Assembly (NCBI RefSeq): GCF_000483485.1
Contig: NZ_KI519609.1
Span: 1,517,460 to 1,581,459 of the forward strand
From: Thiomicrorhabdus chilensis DSM 12352
GTDB lineage: Bacteria > Pseudomonadota > Gammaproteobacteria > Thiomicrospirales > Thiomicrospiraceae
Length of the DNA stretch: 64,000 nucleotides
Direction of reading: 5' to 3'
Shown: in pieces, positions 57,278 through 64,000 of the stretch
Layout of the letters: each line of letters opens with the position of its first letter
Position numbering within the stretch: position 1 is the first letter of the stretch
The notes under the pieces: generated by a model
Told to the model about the DNA's origin: nothing
The model's input: only the letters and a program-made list of their open reading frames with translations
The model's database searches: none
Translations under genes and position numbers: made by a program

Positions 57278-58162
57278 TTAGAGCCAGGCAGCACCTCGCA
57301 CGCCACTTGAATCTCCGTATTTTGGAGGAAGCAGTCGGGTACTGACCTCATCACTGAATACCCAGTCCCCCCATAATTCGGGCACCTCGGAATATAGCCG
57401 TTTGATGTTCGACATACCGCCACCCAGGACGATCACATCTGGATCCAGCAGGTTGATGACACTCGCCAGCCCTTTCGCCAGCCATAACGAATAATCCCGC
57501 ATCAGCTTTTCGGCCACCGCATCTCCTTGCTGGCTCAACGCCTCAATTTGCTGTACGGTTTTGGACAGGCCTGTGCGTTTTTGATAATGTGCCTGAACAC
57601 CGCTGCCGGACAAAAAGGTTTCATTGCAGCCTTTAAGACCGCAATAACACTCCATGAGTTCATCTTCGGCTCTGGTCCACGGTAGCGGATTATGCCCCCA
57701 CTCGCCGCCTATGGCGTTGATGCCGTTCACAACTTGGCGATTGACGACCACACCGCCGCCGCAACCGGTTCCGATGATCACGCCAAATACCACTTCCGCA
57801 CCTTTTGCAGCCCCATCAACGGCTTCGGACAAGGCAAAACAGTTGGCGTCATTCGCCAGCCTGACTTCCCGCCTTAAGGCGGTTTGCAAATCGCCCTGCA
57901 AATCCTGCCCAATCAACCAGGTGGAATTGGCATTTTTGATTTTCCCCGTCTTATGCGAAACCGAACCGGGAATGCCGACCCCTAGCGATCCTTGTTGCCC
58001 CAAAACCTGCTCGGCTTTCTCCACCAGTCGGCAGATGGCGGCGACGGTCGCCGGATAATCACCTCTGGGAGTCGGAACCCGTTTCTGCAATAAGACCTGT
58101 CCAGTCTCATCCATAGCGATAATCTCAATTTTAGTTCCGCCTAAATCGATTCCGATACGCAT
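57278..58162 (-). CDS. ROK-family sugar kinase (fructokinase-like)
   Basis: A 294-residue sugar kinase. ATP-binding motif MRIGIDLGGTKIEIIAMDE, sugar site ANDANCFALSEAVDGAAKG, VIIGTGCGGGVVVNRQVVNG, and the ROK zinc motif ECYCGLKGCNETFLSG with three cysteines. The order matches fructokinase (Mak) of ROK type, but glucokinase or N-acetylmannosamine kinase activity is not excluded. The ATG at 58162 aligns with the family; GAGG lies upstream. A CAGGCCTG palindrome is at 57566-57573. It is downstream of the methyltransferase gene. Confidence 0.88.
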   Translation of the reverse strand: MRIGIDLGGTKIEIIAMDETGQVLLQKRVPTPRGDYPATVAAICRLVEKAEQVLGQQGSLGVGIPGSVSHKTGKIKNANSTWLIGQDLQGDLQTALRREVRLANDANCFALSEAVDGAAKGAEVVFGVIIGTGCGGGVVVNRQVVNGINAIGGEWGHNPLPWTRAEDELMECYCGLKGCNETFLSGSGVQAHYQKRTGLSKTVQQIEALSQQGDAVAEKLMRDYSLWLAKGLASVINLLDPDVIVLGGGMSNIKRLYSEVPELWGDWVFSDEVSTRLLPPKYGDSSGVRGAAWL

Positions 58163-58179
58163 CGGCTTTTCGCCCTCTA

Positions 58180-58851
58180 TCACGACTTGTATAAATACAC
58201 CGTAAAATCATTGTCCAAATAACCGTCGACCCAGCTGACCCTGTGCGCAAACGACTGACAGTACTCAACTATCTCATTGGGCAAAAAACTTTGCAAATCA
58301 GGCCGACTTTGCACCCAAGGATGGCGGCCATCCAATAGATTAAACGCCACACCTTGTCGGCATGCTCTATACATTTGGGCGATCACCGCTTTGGCATAAC
58401 GCCCTTTATGCTCAGCGGTTCCTTCAATGTCGGTTTCCACCACTTCATTAAGCGCACCGGATAAAAACACATAGTCATAGGCATTTTCAGCGGGATTCAA
58501 ATCAAATAGGTCACCGGTCTGAACCTGAATGCCCGGATGCTGAAAACGCGCACTCTGCACCATGTCCTCGCTCAAATCGATGCCAAGATAGTCGACATCA
58601 AAGCCCTGCTGTTGCAAATAGGTGTTTAAATCGCCAAAGCCGCAACCCACATCCAAAACCGAACAGGCCTGCTGGTTTTGTTTTGAGGATAAAATCTCAC
58701 ACAACTTATGAAAACGGATTTGCTGAATTTCGCGGCTGCTCCAAAACAACGCCTGAGGCTGATAACCGTATTGCTCAATGGAGGCCTTATGACGGGTCTG
58801 GATTCTTAAACGTTGTTTGGCGGTTAAATATGGTTCCATCAGACAGTCCAT
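58180..58851 (-). CDS. Class I SAM-dependent methyltransferase
   Basis: A 223-residue methyltransferase with the SAM loop SVLDVGCGFGDLNTYLQQ, second strand VDYLGIDLSEDMVQSARF, and YDYVFLSGALNEVVETDIEG as motif III. Substrate unknown. The N-terminus (TAKQRLRIQTRHKASIEQYG) is helical. Its start overlaps the DUF455 stop as TAATG at 58849-58853, so both proteins are translated from one transcript. The CAGGCCTG at 58664-58671, with right flank CTGGTTTTG, sits in the codons before SVLDVG. Confidence 0.85.
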   Translation of the reverse strand: MDCLMEPYLTAKQRLRIQTRHKASIEQYGYQPQALFWSSREIQQIRFHKLCEILSSKQNQQACSVLDVGCGFGDLNTYLQQQGFDVDYLGIDLSEDMVQSARFQHPGIQVQTGDLFDLNPAENAYDYVFLSGALNEVVETDIEGTAEHKGRYAKAVIAQMYRACRQGVAFNLLDGRHPWVQSRPDLQSFLPNEIVEYCQSFAHRVSWVDGYLDNDFTVYLYKS

Positions 58852-59648
58852 TACAGGGTTTTAAGCCAGGCGATCTCTTCGTCGGAAAAGCCGGCTTCAG
58901 ATCGCGCCTCGTAATTGAAAGGGCCACGCAGATCGCCGTGAAAATAATGCTCGACGATATGCTGAAATTGGGCAAACGGATTCAAGTCTTGTTGCGCGCA
59001 CAAATAACGGAACCAGCGTGTCCCCACTTCTACATGACCAATTTCATCACGCAGCAGGATTTTTAGAATTTCAACACCGCGTTTATCGCCGATTGCACGC
59101 AACTTCTGAATCATCGGCGGCGTCACATCCAACCCTCTGGCCTCAAGCGTTCTCGGCACCAACGCCATACGAATCAACGGATCATGATCGGTTTCATAAG
59201 TGGTCAACCACAAGCCATTATGCGCGGGCATATCGCCGTACTCAAAGCCAAGGTGATTCAGGTGCTCACGGATCATCTGGAAGTGATAGGACTCCTCTCC
59301 GGCCACGCCCAACCAGTCGCGGTAGTATTCATAAGGCAAATCTTGAAATCGATAGAGTGCGTCCAAAGCCAGATTGACGGCATTGAATTCAATATGGGCA
59401 ATGGAATGCATCAAGGAAGCATGCCCTTCTAAAGTTCCCAAACCTCGGCGCGGGAGTTCCTTAGGGGAAACCAAATCAGGCTTCTCGGGACGGCCTGGAT
59501 CCGGGATACGAACCACCTCATCAGTCGGCGTGAAATCAAATCGGTCTTCGGACCAATCAACCTGCAACTGAGCCAATTTCTGAACTTTCTGATTAAGGTC
59601 TTTTTCCATCAGGCAGTCAAAGGCCGCTTCAAATAAATTTTTTTTCAT
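58851..59648 (-). CDS. DUF455 family ferritin-like protein
   Basis: A 265-residue protein of DUF455, a ferritin-like di-iron family. The helix pairs with metal-binding residues can be seen: HASLMHSIAHIEFNAVNLAL, WLGVAGEESYHFQMIREHLN, TLEARGLDVTPPMIQKLRAI and ILLRDEIGHVEVGTRWFRYL. These Glu and ExxH residues fit a di-iron site. Enzyme activity is unknown. The ATG at 59648 is preferred to 59675. It is translationally coupled to the methyltransferase. Confidence 0.9.
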   Translation of the reverse strand: MKKNLFEAAFDCLMEKDLNQKVQKLAQLQVDWSEDRFDFTPTDEVVRIPDPGRPEKPDLVSPKELPRRGLGTLEGHASLMHSIAHIEFNAVNLALDALYRFQDLPYEYYRDWLGVAGEESYHFQMIREHLNHLGFEYGDMPAHNGLWLTTYETDHDPLIRMALVPRTLEARGLDVTPPMIQKLRAIGDKRGVEILKILLRDEIGHVEVGTRWFRYLCAQQDLNPFAQFQHIVEHYFHGDLRGPFNYEARSEAGFSDEEIAWLKTL

Positions 59649-59701
59649 ATCGGTATCCAGGGAGAGACGCAGCATTAGCCAAAATGAGGGGCATAAAACT
59701 A

Positions 59702-59727
59702 AAAAAGCCGGTAAAAACCGGCTTTTT
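59702..59727. terminator. Rho-independent terminator after the small secreted protein gene
   Basis: Stem AAAAAGCCGGT / ACCGGCTTTTT with loop AAAA, 24 bases after the stop of the gene ending at 59751 on the minus strand. Symmetrical, with T-runs both ways. It separates this gene from DUF455. Confidence 0.88.
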
Positions 59728-59750
59728 ATAACTGTACTGGCTGTACAAAA

Positions 59751-60104
59751 TTAACGGTAATAAGCCGCCATGTTGTAACGAGTACCAGTGAATTTTTTAG
59801 CATCGATCGCATCAAACAATTTTGCCCATTTTGCACGATCTTCTGGAGTCATCACTGAAGAAGGGTTTAGCCCTTTAGTTTTGTCACCATATTTAGCTTC
59901 GATTGCTGCCAACTCTGCCTTACATTCGTCAACAGTTGTCTTTTGCTCGATTTCGCGAGCAGCAGGACCACCGTCTTTCTTAGCTGTAGCAATAACATTT
60001 TCTGCATCTGCAACGCACTGGCCATAGGTGTCAGCTGCTTGAACGTTCAAAGATAGTGCTGCGAAAGCAGAAATAAATAAAGCTTTAAGTGTTAAGTTTT
60101 TCAT
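59751..60104 (-). CDS. Small secreted protein of unknown function, likely highly expressed
   Basis: A 117-residue protein with a Sec signal peptide, MKNLTLKALFISAFAALSLN-VQAA, ending at AQAA-like VQAA. The mature part has two cysteines (YGQCVADAENV, VDECKAELAAIE) that may form a disulfide. It is Ala, Lys and Asp rich and probably helical, ending FTGTRYNMAAYYR. I recognise no family. Its codons end mostly in A or T (GCA, GCT, GGT, GAA), unlike the GCC and GCG-rich neighbours, which is the pattern of very highly expressed genes. GGAG precedes the ATG at 60104, and a strong terminator follows. Confidence 0.75.
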   Translation of the reverse strand: MKNLTLKALFISAFAALSLNVQAADTYGQCVADAENVIATAKKDGGPAAREIEQKTTVDECKAELAAIEAKYGDKTKGLNPSSVMTPEDRAKWAKLFDAIDAKKFTGTRYNMAAYYR

Positions 60105-60225
60105 TAATAAACTCCGGATTGGTTTGTCTCTATAACGGGTTAATTCTGACGGCATTTAGACTAAATTGCAACCTAAAAAGAGTTAGAAAATAATTAAATG
60201 CTTATAAACTTTTTTTATCATTTGA

Positions 60226-60699
60226 TTAAGTTCGATCAAGCAAGCTATTGAGGTTACGTATCGACCAAACAACAAGCAGGAGTATCAGGCTTAAAAACAG
60301 CAGTTGGTACAGGCCATGCCACATCATGAACTCTCGCCACTGGGCGCTGGAATGAACCAGTTCGTAGCCAACCGACTCCTTAATCGACTGCATCTTTGGA
60401 CTCAGGCCAAAATGACTGATCGCCGTGAACATAAACGCCACAACCAGCATCCACAGAGAGTGCAGCCCTCGATACCCGATCCATTTGATCACGAGCAAAA
60501 CCAGCAGGCCTGTCAACACCACCCAGTTTGCCGAGTGCAATAGCTGCCCAACCAATTTACCGGCTTCCTGATCAGACAGGGTATCAAACAGAAGTGGCGC
60601 AACCACATAACCGATCACCGCCAAATAAACCGATAATAGCAAACCCACCGAACAAACTAACAGGCTCAGGCTTCGTTTGAAACGGTATGTGATTGTCAT
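60226..60699 (-). CDS. DUF4149-like membrane protein
   Basis: A 157-residue inner-membrane protein with four hydrophobic segments. The first and second contain VVAPLLFDTLSDQEAGKLVG and LLHSANWVVLTGLLVLLVIK, as in DUF4149 proteins. The position between greA and genes downstream is the one such proteins hold in many Beta- and Gammaproteobacteria. Function unknown. The ATG at 60699 has GGAGAG just upstream; the longer frame to 60738 would run into the greA terminator. CAGGCCTG is at 60505-60512. Confidence 0.8.
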   Translation of the reverse strand: MTITYRFKRSLSLLVCSVGLLLSVYLAVIGYVVAPLLFDTLSDQEAGKLVGQLLHSANWVVLTGLLVLLVIKWIGYRGLHSLWMLVVAFMFTAISHFGLSPKMQSIKESVGYELVHSSAQWREFMMWHGLYQLLFLSLILLLVVWSIRNLNSLLDRT

Positions 60700-60718
60700 G
60701 CCCACTCTCCATAAAACA

Positions 60719-60749
60719 AAAGCCTGCAAATAAATCATTTACAGGCTTT
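60719..60749 (-). terminator. Rho-independent terminator after greA
   Basis: Arms AAAGCCTG and CAGGCTTT with an AT-rich middle and a T-rich tail on the minus strand. It lies between the greA stop and the DUF4149 start. Confidence 0.72.
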
Positions 60750-60790
60750 AGAAACGGCTTAATGTTTATTGAAAACGCAAAACCAGATAC

Positions 60791-61267
60791 CTAGATATAT
60801 TCAATCTCGACGATTTCATAATCAATATTTCCGCTGGGCGCGGCAACGATGACTTCATCGCCCTCTTCCTTGCCAATCAAGGCACGAGCGATCGGAGAGT
60901 TGATTGAAATCTTGTTGGCCGACACGTCCGCCTCTTCATGGCCGACAATCTTATAGGTCACCTCAGCCTCGGTATCCAAATTAAGCACCGTGACGGTGGC
61001 ACCAAAAACGATTTTTCCATTTGGATTCAACTTGGTCACATCAATGACTTGTGCATGTGCCAGCGTTGCTTCAATCTGCTTGATGCGCGCTTCAACCAAA
61101 CCCTGCTGTTCACGTGCCGCATGGTATTCGGCATTTTCTTTCAAATCCCCATGTTCACGCGCATCGGCAATGGCTTCCGTAATACGCGGACGTTCTTCTT
61201 TTTTCAGTCGGTTTAATTCAACCTGAAGCGCTTCTGCGCCTTCTTTTGTCATGGGATGCTTATCCAT
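60791..61267 (-). CDS. greA: Transcription elongation factor GreA
   Basis: Rescues backtracked RNA polymerase by stimulating transcript cleavage in the secondary channel. The N-terminal coiled coil contains [10 protein letters not shown]-type sequence ([20 protein letters not shown]) and the acidic tip [20 protein letters not shown], with the Asp and Glu that hold magnesium. The C-terminal domain ends [20 protein letters not shown]. Length 158 equals E. coli. It follows carB after 139 bases and a carB terminator. Confidence 0.96.
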   Translation of the reverse strand: MDKHPMTKEGAEALQVELNRLKKEERPRITEAIADAREHGDLKENAEYHAAREQQGLVEARIKQIEATLAHAQVIDVTKLNPNGKIVFGATVTVLNLDTEAEVTYKIVGHEEADVSANKISINSPIARALIGKEEGDEVIVAAPSGNIDYEIVEIEYI

Positions 61268-61353
61268 ACATCTTCTTCCTTAAATAACCTATCTCTAAAA
61301 GATCTTTGCATGAACCAAGTTCTTGAACAAAAACCCCTCAAAATAAAACACAA

Positions 61354-61386
61354 ACGCCAAAGCCCATTCTATCCGGACTTTGGCGT
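61354..61386 (-). terminator. Rho-independent terminator after carB
   Basis: Arms ACGCCAAAG / CTTTGGCGT on either side of a 15-base middle part, 20 bases after the carB stop, with TTTGTGTTTT following on the minus strand. Confidence 0.8.
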
Positions 61387-61406
61387 CATAAAAAGTTGAA
61401 AAGACT

Positions 61407-64000
61407 TTATTGCAGATCTTGCAGGCGCGTCACCGGCTGATCTTCAAGGAAATCCATGGCCGCCACCATCGCAAACGCACCCGCCATGGTGGTGGTGTAA
61501 CAGGTTTTGTGCATCAATGCTTCACGACGGATGCTCGATGAATCCTGAATGCTCACGGATCCGTCCGAGGTGTTGACGATCAAAGCGATCTCTTCGTTGA
61601 CGATGGAATCGACAATGTTAGGACGCCCTTCCGTTACCTTATTGACCACTTCACACTCGACACCCGCTTCTTTGAGCGAACTTGCAGTTCCGCGAGTCGC
61701 AACCACCTTGAAACCTTTTGCATTCAAAATCTTGGCTAACTCGATCACGCGCTGTCGATCCGCCTTACGCACACTCAAGAAGGCTGTACCGGACTGAGGC
61801 AAGACCGTACCGGCAGCCAATTGGGCTTTTGAATAGGCCTGTGCAAAACTGGCTCCAATCCCCATCACCTCACCGGTCGACTTCATCTCAGGCCCAAGAA
61901 TCGGATCCACACCCAAGAACTTGATAAACGGGAACACCGCTTCTTTGACCGAATAGTAGCTTGGCGTGACTTCGCTGGTAAAGTCTTGGTCTTCCAGTTT
62001 TTGACCGACCATGCAACGTGCAGCAATCTTGGCTAGAGGCTTGCCAATGGCTTTGGATACAAACGGCACGGTACGCGAGGCACGCGGATTGACTTCCAAA
62101 ACGTAAATCTCATCGCCTTTGATAGCAAACTGGGTATTCATCAAACCGACCACACCCAAGGCTTTGGCCATCTTCTCGACCTGAACGCGAATCTGATCCT
62201 GGATCTCTTTGGAGATGCTGTATGGCGGCAAGGAACAAGCCGAATCACCGGAGTGGATACCGGCTTGCTCGATGTGCTCCATAATGCCACCAATGACCAC
62301 GGATTCGCCGTCGCAAATCGCATCCACATCCAACTCAACCGCGTCGTCCAAGAAACGATCCAGTAGAACCGGTGAGTCGTTGGAAACTTTCACCGCTTCG
62401 GTCATATAACGCGACAAGTCGGCATCAGAATAGACGATTTCCATCGCACGTCCACCCAATACGTAAGAAGGGCGCACTACCAACGGATAACCGATCTCGT
62501 TCGCCAAAACCAAAGCCTGATCTTCACTGCGTGCAGTACGGTTAGGCGGCTGCTGTAAATCCAGGTTTTGCAGCAACTGCTGGAAACGCTCACGGTCTTC
62601 CGCCAAATCAATTGACTCAGGTGATGTCCCCACAATCGGCACCCCGGCCTCTTCCAAAGCTTCGGCCAATTTCAGAGGCGTTTGGCCACCGTACTGAACA
62701 ATCACCCCTTTAGGTTTCTCGACTTCGACAATCTCCAACACATCTTCCAGCGTCAAAGGCTCAAAATACAGACGATCCGAAGTGTCGTAGTCGGTCGATA
62801 CGGTTTCCGGATTACAGTTGACCATAATGGTTTCATAACCGTCATCATGCATGGCCATCGCCGCATGCACACAACAATAATCGAATTCGATCCCTTGTCC
62901 GATACGGTTCGGTCCGCCACCCAAAACCATGATCTTATCGCGATCGGTCGGGTTGGCTTCGCACTCTTCATCATAGGTCGAATACATATAGGCCGTTGAT
63001 GTCTCGAATTCAGCGGCACAAGTATCCACACGTTTATAAACCGGGCGGATGTTCAAAGTATGGCGGAATTTGCGAATGAAAGCCGCGTCGGTATTCAGTA
63101 GCTGGGCGATACGGTTGTCTGAGAAGCCTTTACGTTTCAACTGACGTAAAGACACCTCATCCAACGCATCCAGACCGCGCTGTTTGACATCGTCTTCCAT
63201 ATCAATCAATTCTTTGATCTGAGCCAGGAACCAAGGGTCGATTTTGGAGCTGTCGAACACATCTTCCAAACTCCAGCCCGCACGGAATGCATCGGCCACA
63301 TACCACAAACGTTCCGGACCCGGGTTGCGTAATTCTTGACGCAACACATCCTTAACCTCTTTTTCATCCATGGTCGCCAACGGCATGATTTCATCAAAAC
63401 CGTTCTTGTCGGTTTCCAAACCACGCAAGGCTTTCTGAATCGACTCCTGGAAGTTACGGCCCATTGCCATCACCTCACCCACCGATTTCATTTGGGTGGA
63501 GAGACGTTGCTGGGCTTGCGGGAATTTCTCGAACGTAAAACGCGGGATTTTGGTGACCACGTAATCGATGGTCGGCTCAAAAGACGCCGGAGTCGCACCG
63601 TTGGTGATGTCGTTCTGCAACTCATCCAGCGTATAACCGACCGCCAGTTTCGCCGCCACCTTAGCGATTGGGAAACCGGTTGCTTTGGAAGCCAAAGCCG
63701 AAGAGCGCGACACACGAGGATTCATCTCGATAATGATCATGCGTCCCGTTTCCGGGTTGATGGAGAACTGCACATTGGAACCGCCAGTTTCCACCCCGAT
63801 TTCACGCAACACCGCCAAAGAGGCGTTACGCATGATCTGATACTCTTTATCGGTTAAGGTTTGCGCCGGCGCAACAGTGATCGAATCACCGGTATGCACC
63901 CCCATTGGATCCAGGTTTTCAATGGAACAGACAATAATGGAATTATCATTTTTGTCACGTACCACTTCCATTTCATACTCTTTCCAACCCAGAATCGATT
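61407..64000 (-). CDS. carB: Carbamoyl-phosphate synthase large subunit, 5' end cut by window edge
   Basis: Makes carbamoyl phosphate from bicarbonate, ammonia and two ATP for arginine and pyrimidine synthesis. The frame is open to the window end, where [15 protein letters not shown] is read, so the N-terminus lies to the right. Visible motifs: [40 protein letters not shown] (first ATP-grasp), [19 protein letters not shown], and in the second half [18 protein letters not shown] and [20 protein letters not shown]. The C-terminal allosteric MGS domain ends QDLQ. About 864 residues are present, of about 1070. carA would be beyond the window. Confidence 0.97.
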   Translation of the reverse strand, partial: SILGWKEYEMEVVRDKNDNSIIVCSIENLDPMGVHTGDSITVAPAQTLTDKEYQIMRNASLAVLREIGVETGGSNVQFSINPETGRMIIIEMNPRVSRSSALASKATGFPIAKVAAKLAVGYTLDELQNDITNGATPASFEPTIDYVVTKIPRFTFEKFPQAQQRLSTQMKSVGEVMAMGRNFQESIQKALRGLETDKNGFDEIMPLATMDEKEVKDVLRQELRNPGPERLWYVADAFRAGWSLEDVFDSSKIDPWFLAQIKELIDMEDDVKQRGLDALDEVSLRQLKRKGFSDNRIAQLLNTDAAFIRKFRHTLNIRPVYKRVDTCAAEFETSTAYMYSTYDEECEANPTDRDKIMVLGGGPNRIGQGIEFDYCCVHAAMAMHDDGYETIMVNCNPETVSTDYDTSDRLYFEPLTLEDVLEIVEVEKPKGVIVQYGGQTPLKLAEALEEAGVPIVGTSPESIDLAEDRERFQQLLQNLDLQQPPNRTARSEDQALVLANEIGYPLVVRPSYVLGGRAMEIVYSDADLSRYMTEAVKVSNDSPVLLDRFLDDAVELDVDAICDGESVVIGGIMEHIEQAGIHSGDSACSLPPYSISKEIQDQIRVQVEKMAKALGVVGLMNTQFAIKGDEIYVLEVNPRASRTVPFVSKAIGKPLAKIAARCMVGQKLEDQDFTSEVTPSYYSVKEAVFPFIKFLGVDPILGPEMKSTGEVMGIGASFAQAYSKAQLAAGTVLPQSGTAFLSVRKADRQRVIELAKILNAKGFKVVATRGTASSLKEAGVECEVVNKVTEGRPNIVDSIVNEEIALIVNTSDGSVSIQDSSSIRREALMHKTCYTTTMAGAFAMVAAMDFLEDQPVTRLQDLQ

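Noticed and set aside
57205-57423. A 72-codon minus-strand frame overlapping the ROK kinase end
   Set aside because: Most of it is an alternative frame of the kinase gene, and no start signal is present.

Overview
The window is a stretch of ordinary gammaproteobacterial chromosome, densely packed and of moderate GC. I found no insertion sequence, prophage, integrase or CRISPR array. Conserved gene blocks point to the class: mltD-gloB-yafS-rnhA at the left end, ruvCAB-tolQRAB-pal-cpoB-queC in the middle, aspS beside a DUF502 gene, ntrB-ntrC, and carB-greA-DUF4149 at the right end. A free-living sulfur oxidiser of the Thiomicrospira/Hydrogenovibrio type would fit, but that assignment is inference from gene order and general look. 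No diagnostic metabolic gene is present.

Layout. 1-6.2 kb: rnhA (cut by the window edge), a YafS-like methyltransferase, gloB, and two lytic transglycosylases (mltD, slt). 6.5-12.4 kb: cysS, two cyclophilins, lpxH, a hypothetical gene, a dicarboxylate/amino-acid symporter and a rhodanese. 12.5-18.1 kb: pgpA, argG, psd, glnB and a Lon-family protease. 18.3-25.8 kb: a VIT-family transporter with a DUF211 gene, a flavodoxin-fold oxidoreductase, conserved unknowns, then an operon of a small membrane protein, a DtxR-type regulator, ntrB and ntrC. 25.9-38.2 kb: two tRNA-Lys genes, queC, the Tol-Pal system, ruvABC, nadA, aspS and a DUF502 gene. 38.3-48.1 kb: a PKD-like lipoprotein, an SDR, a thioredoxin-like protein, a DUF4136 lipoprotein, zntB, an M42-like peptidase, a second VIT gene, a CopB-type ATPase and a DUF3095 protein. 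48.2-55.6 kb: a chemoreceptor, rhlE, an APC permease, yaiI and a third VIT gene. 55.6-64 kb: an atypical pyruvate kinase, a ROK kinase, a methyltransferase, a DUF455 protein, a small secreted protein, a DUF4149 protein, greA and carB (cut by the window edge).

The strongest non-gene signal is a dispersed palindrome, CAGGCCTG. I counted 24 exact copies by eye, where about one is expected by chance. Thirteen lie in the small non-coding fraction. Many carry an A/T flank on one side (CAGGCCTGCTSRTTTT, or its complement), and some are built into perfect terminator-like palindromes. It resembles known genome-wide motifs such as DNA uptake sequences or HIP1, but its role here is unknown. Other leads are a three-box leader before nadA that could form two exclusive hairpins, a 14-bp triple tandem repeat before the DUF211/VIT pair, three VIT-family genes in one window, an NtrBC system translationally coupled to a metal-type regulator, a chemoreceptor with a C-terminal tether motif, and a small secreted protein with the codon use of a very highly expressed gene.
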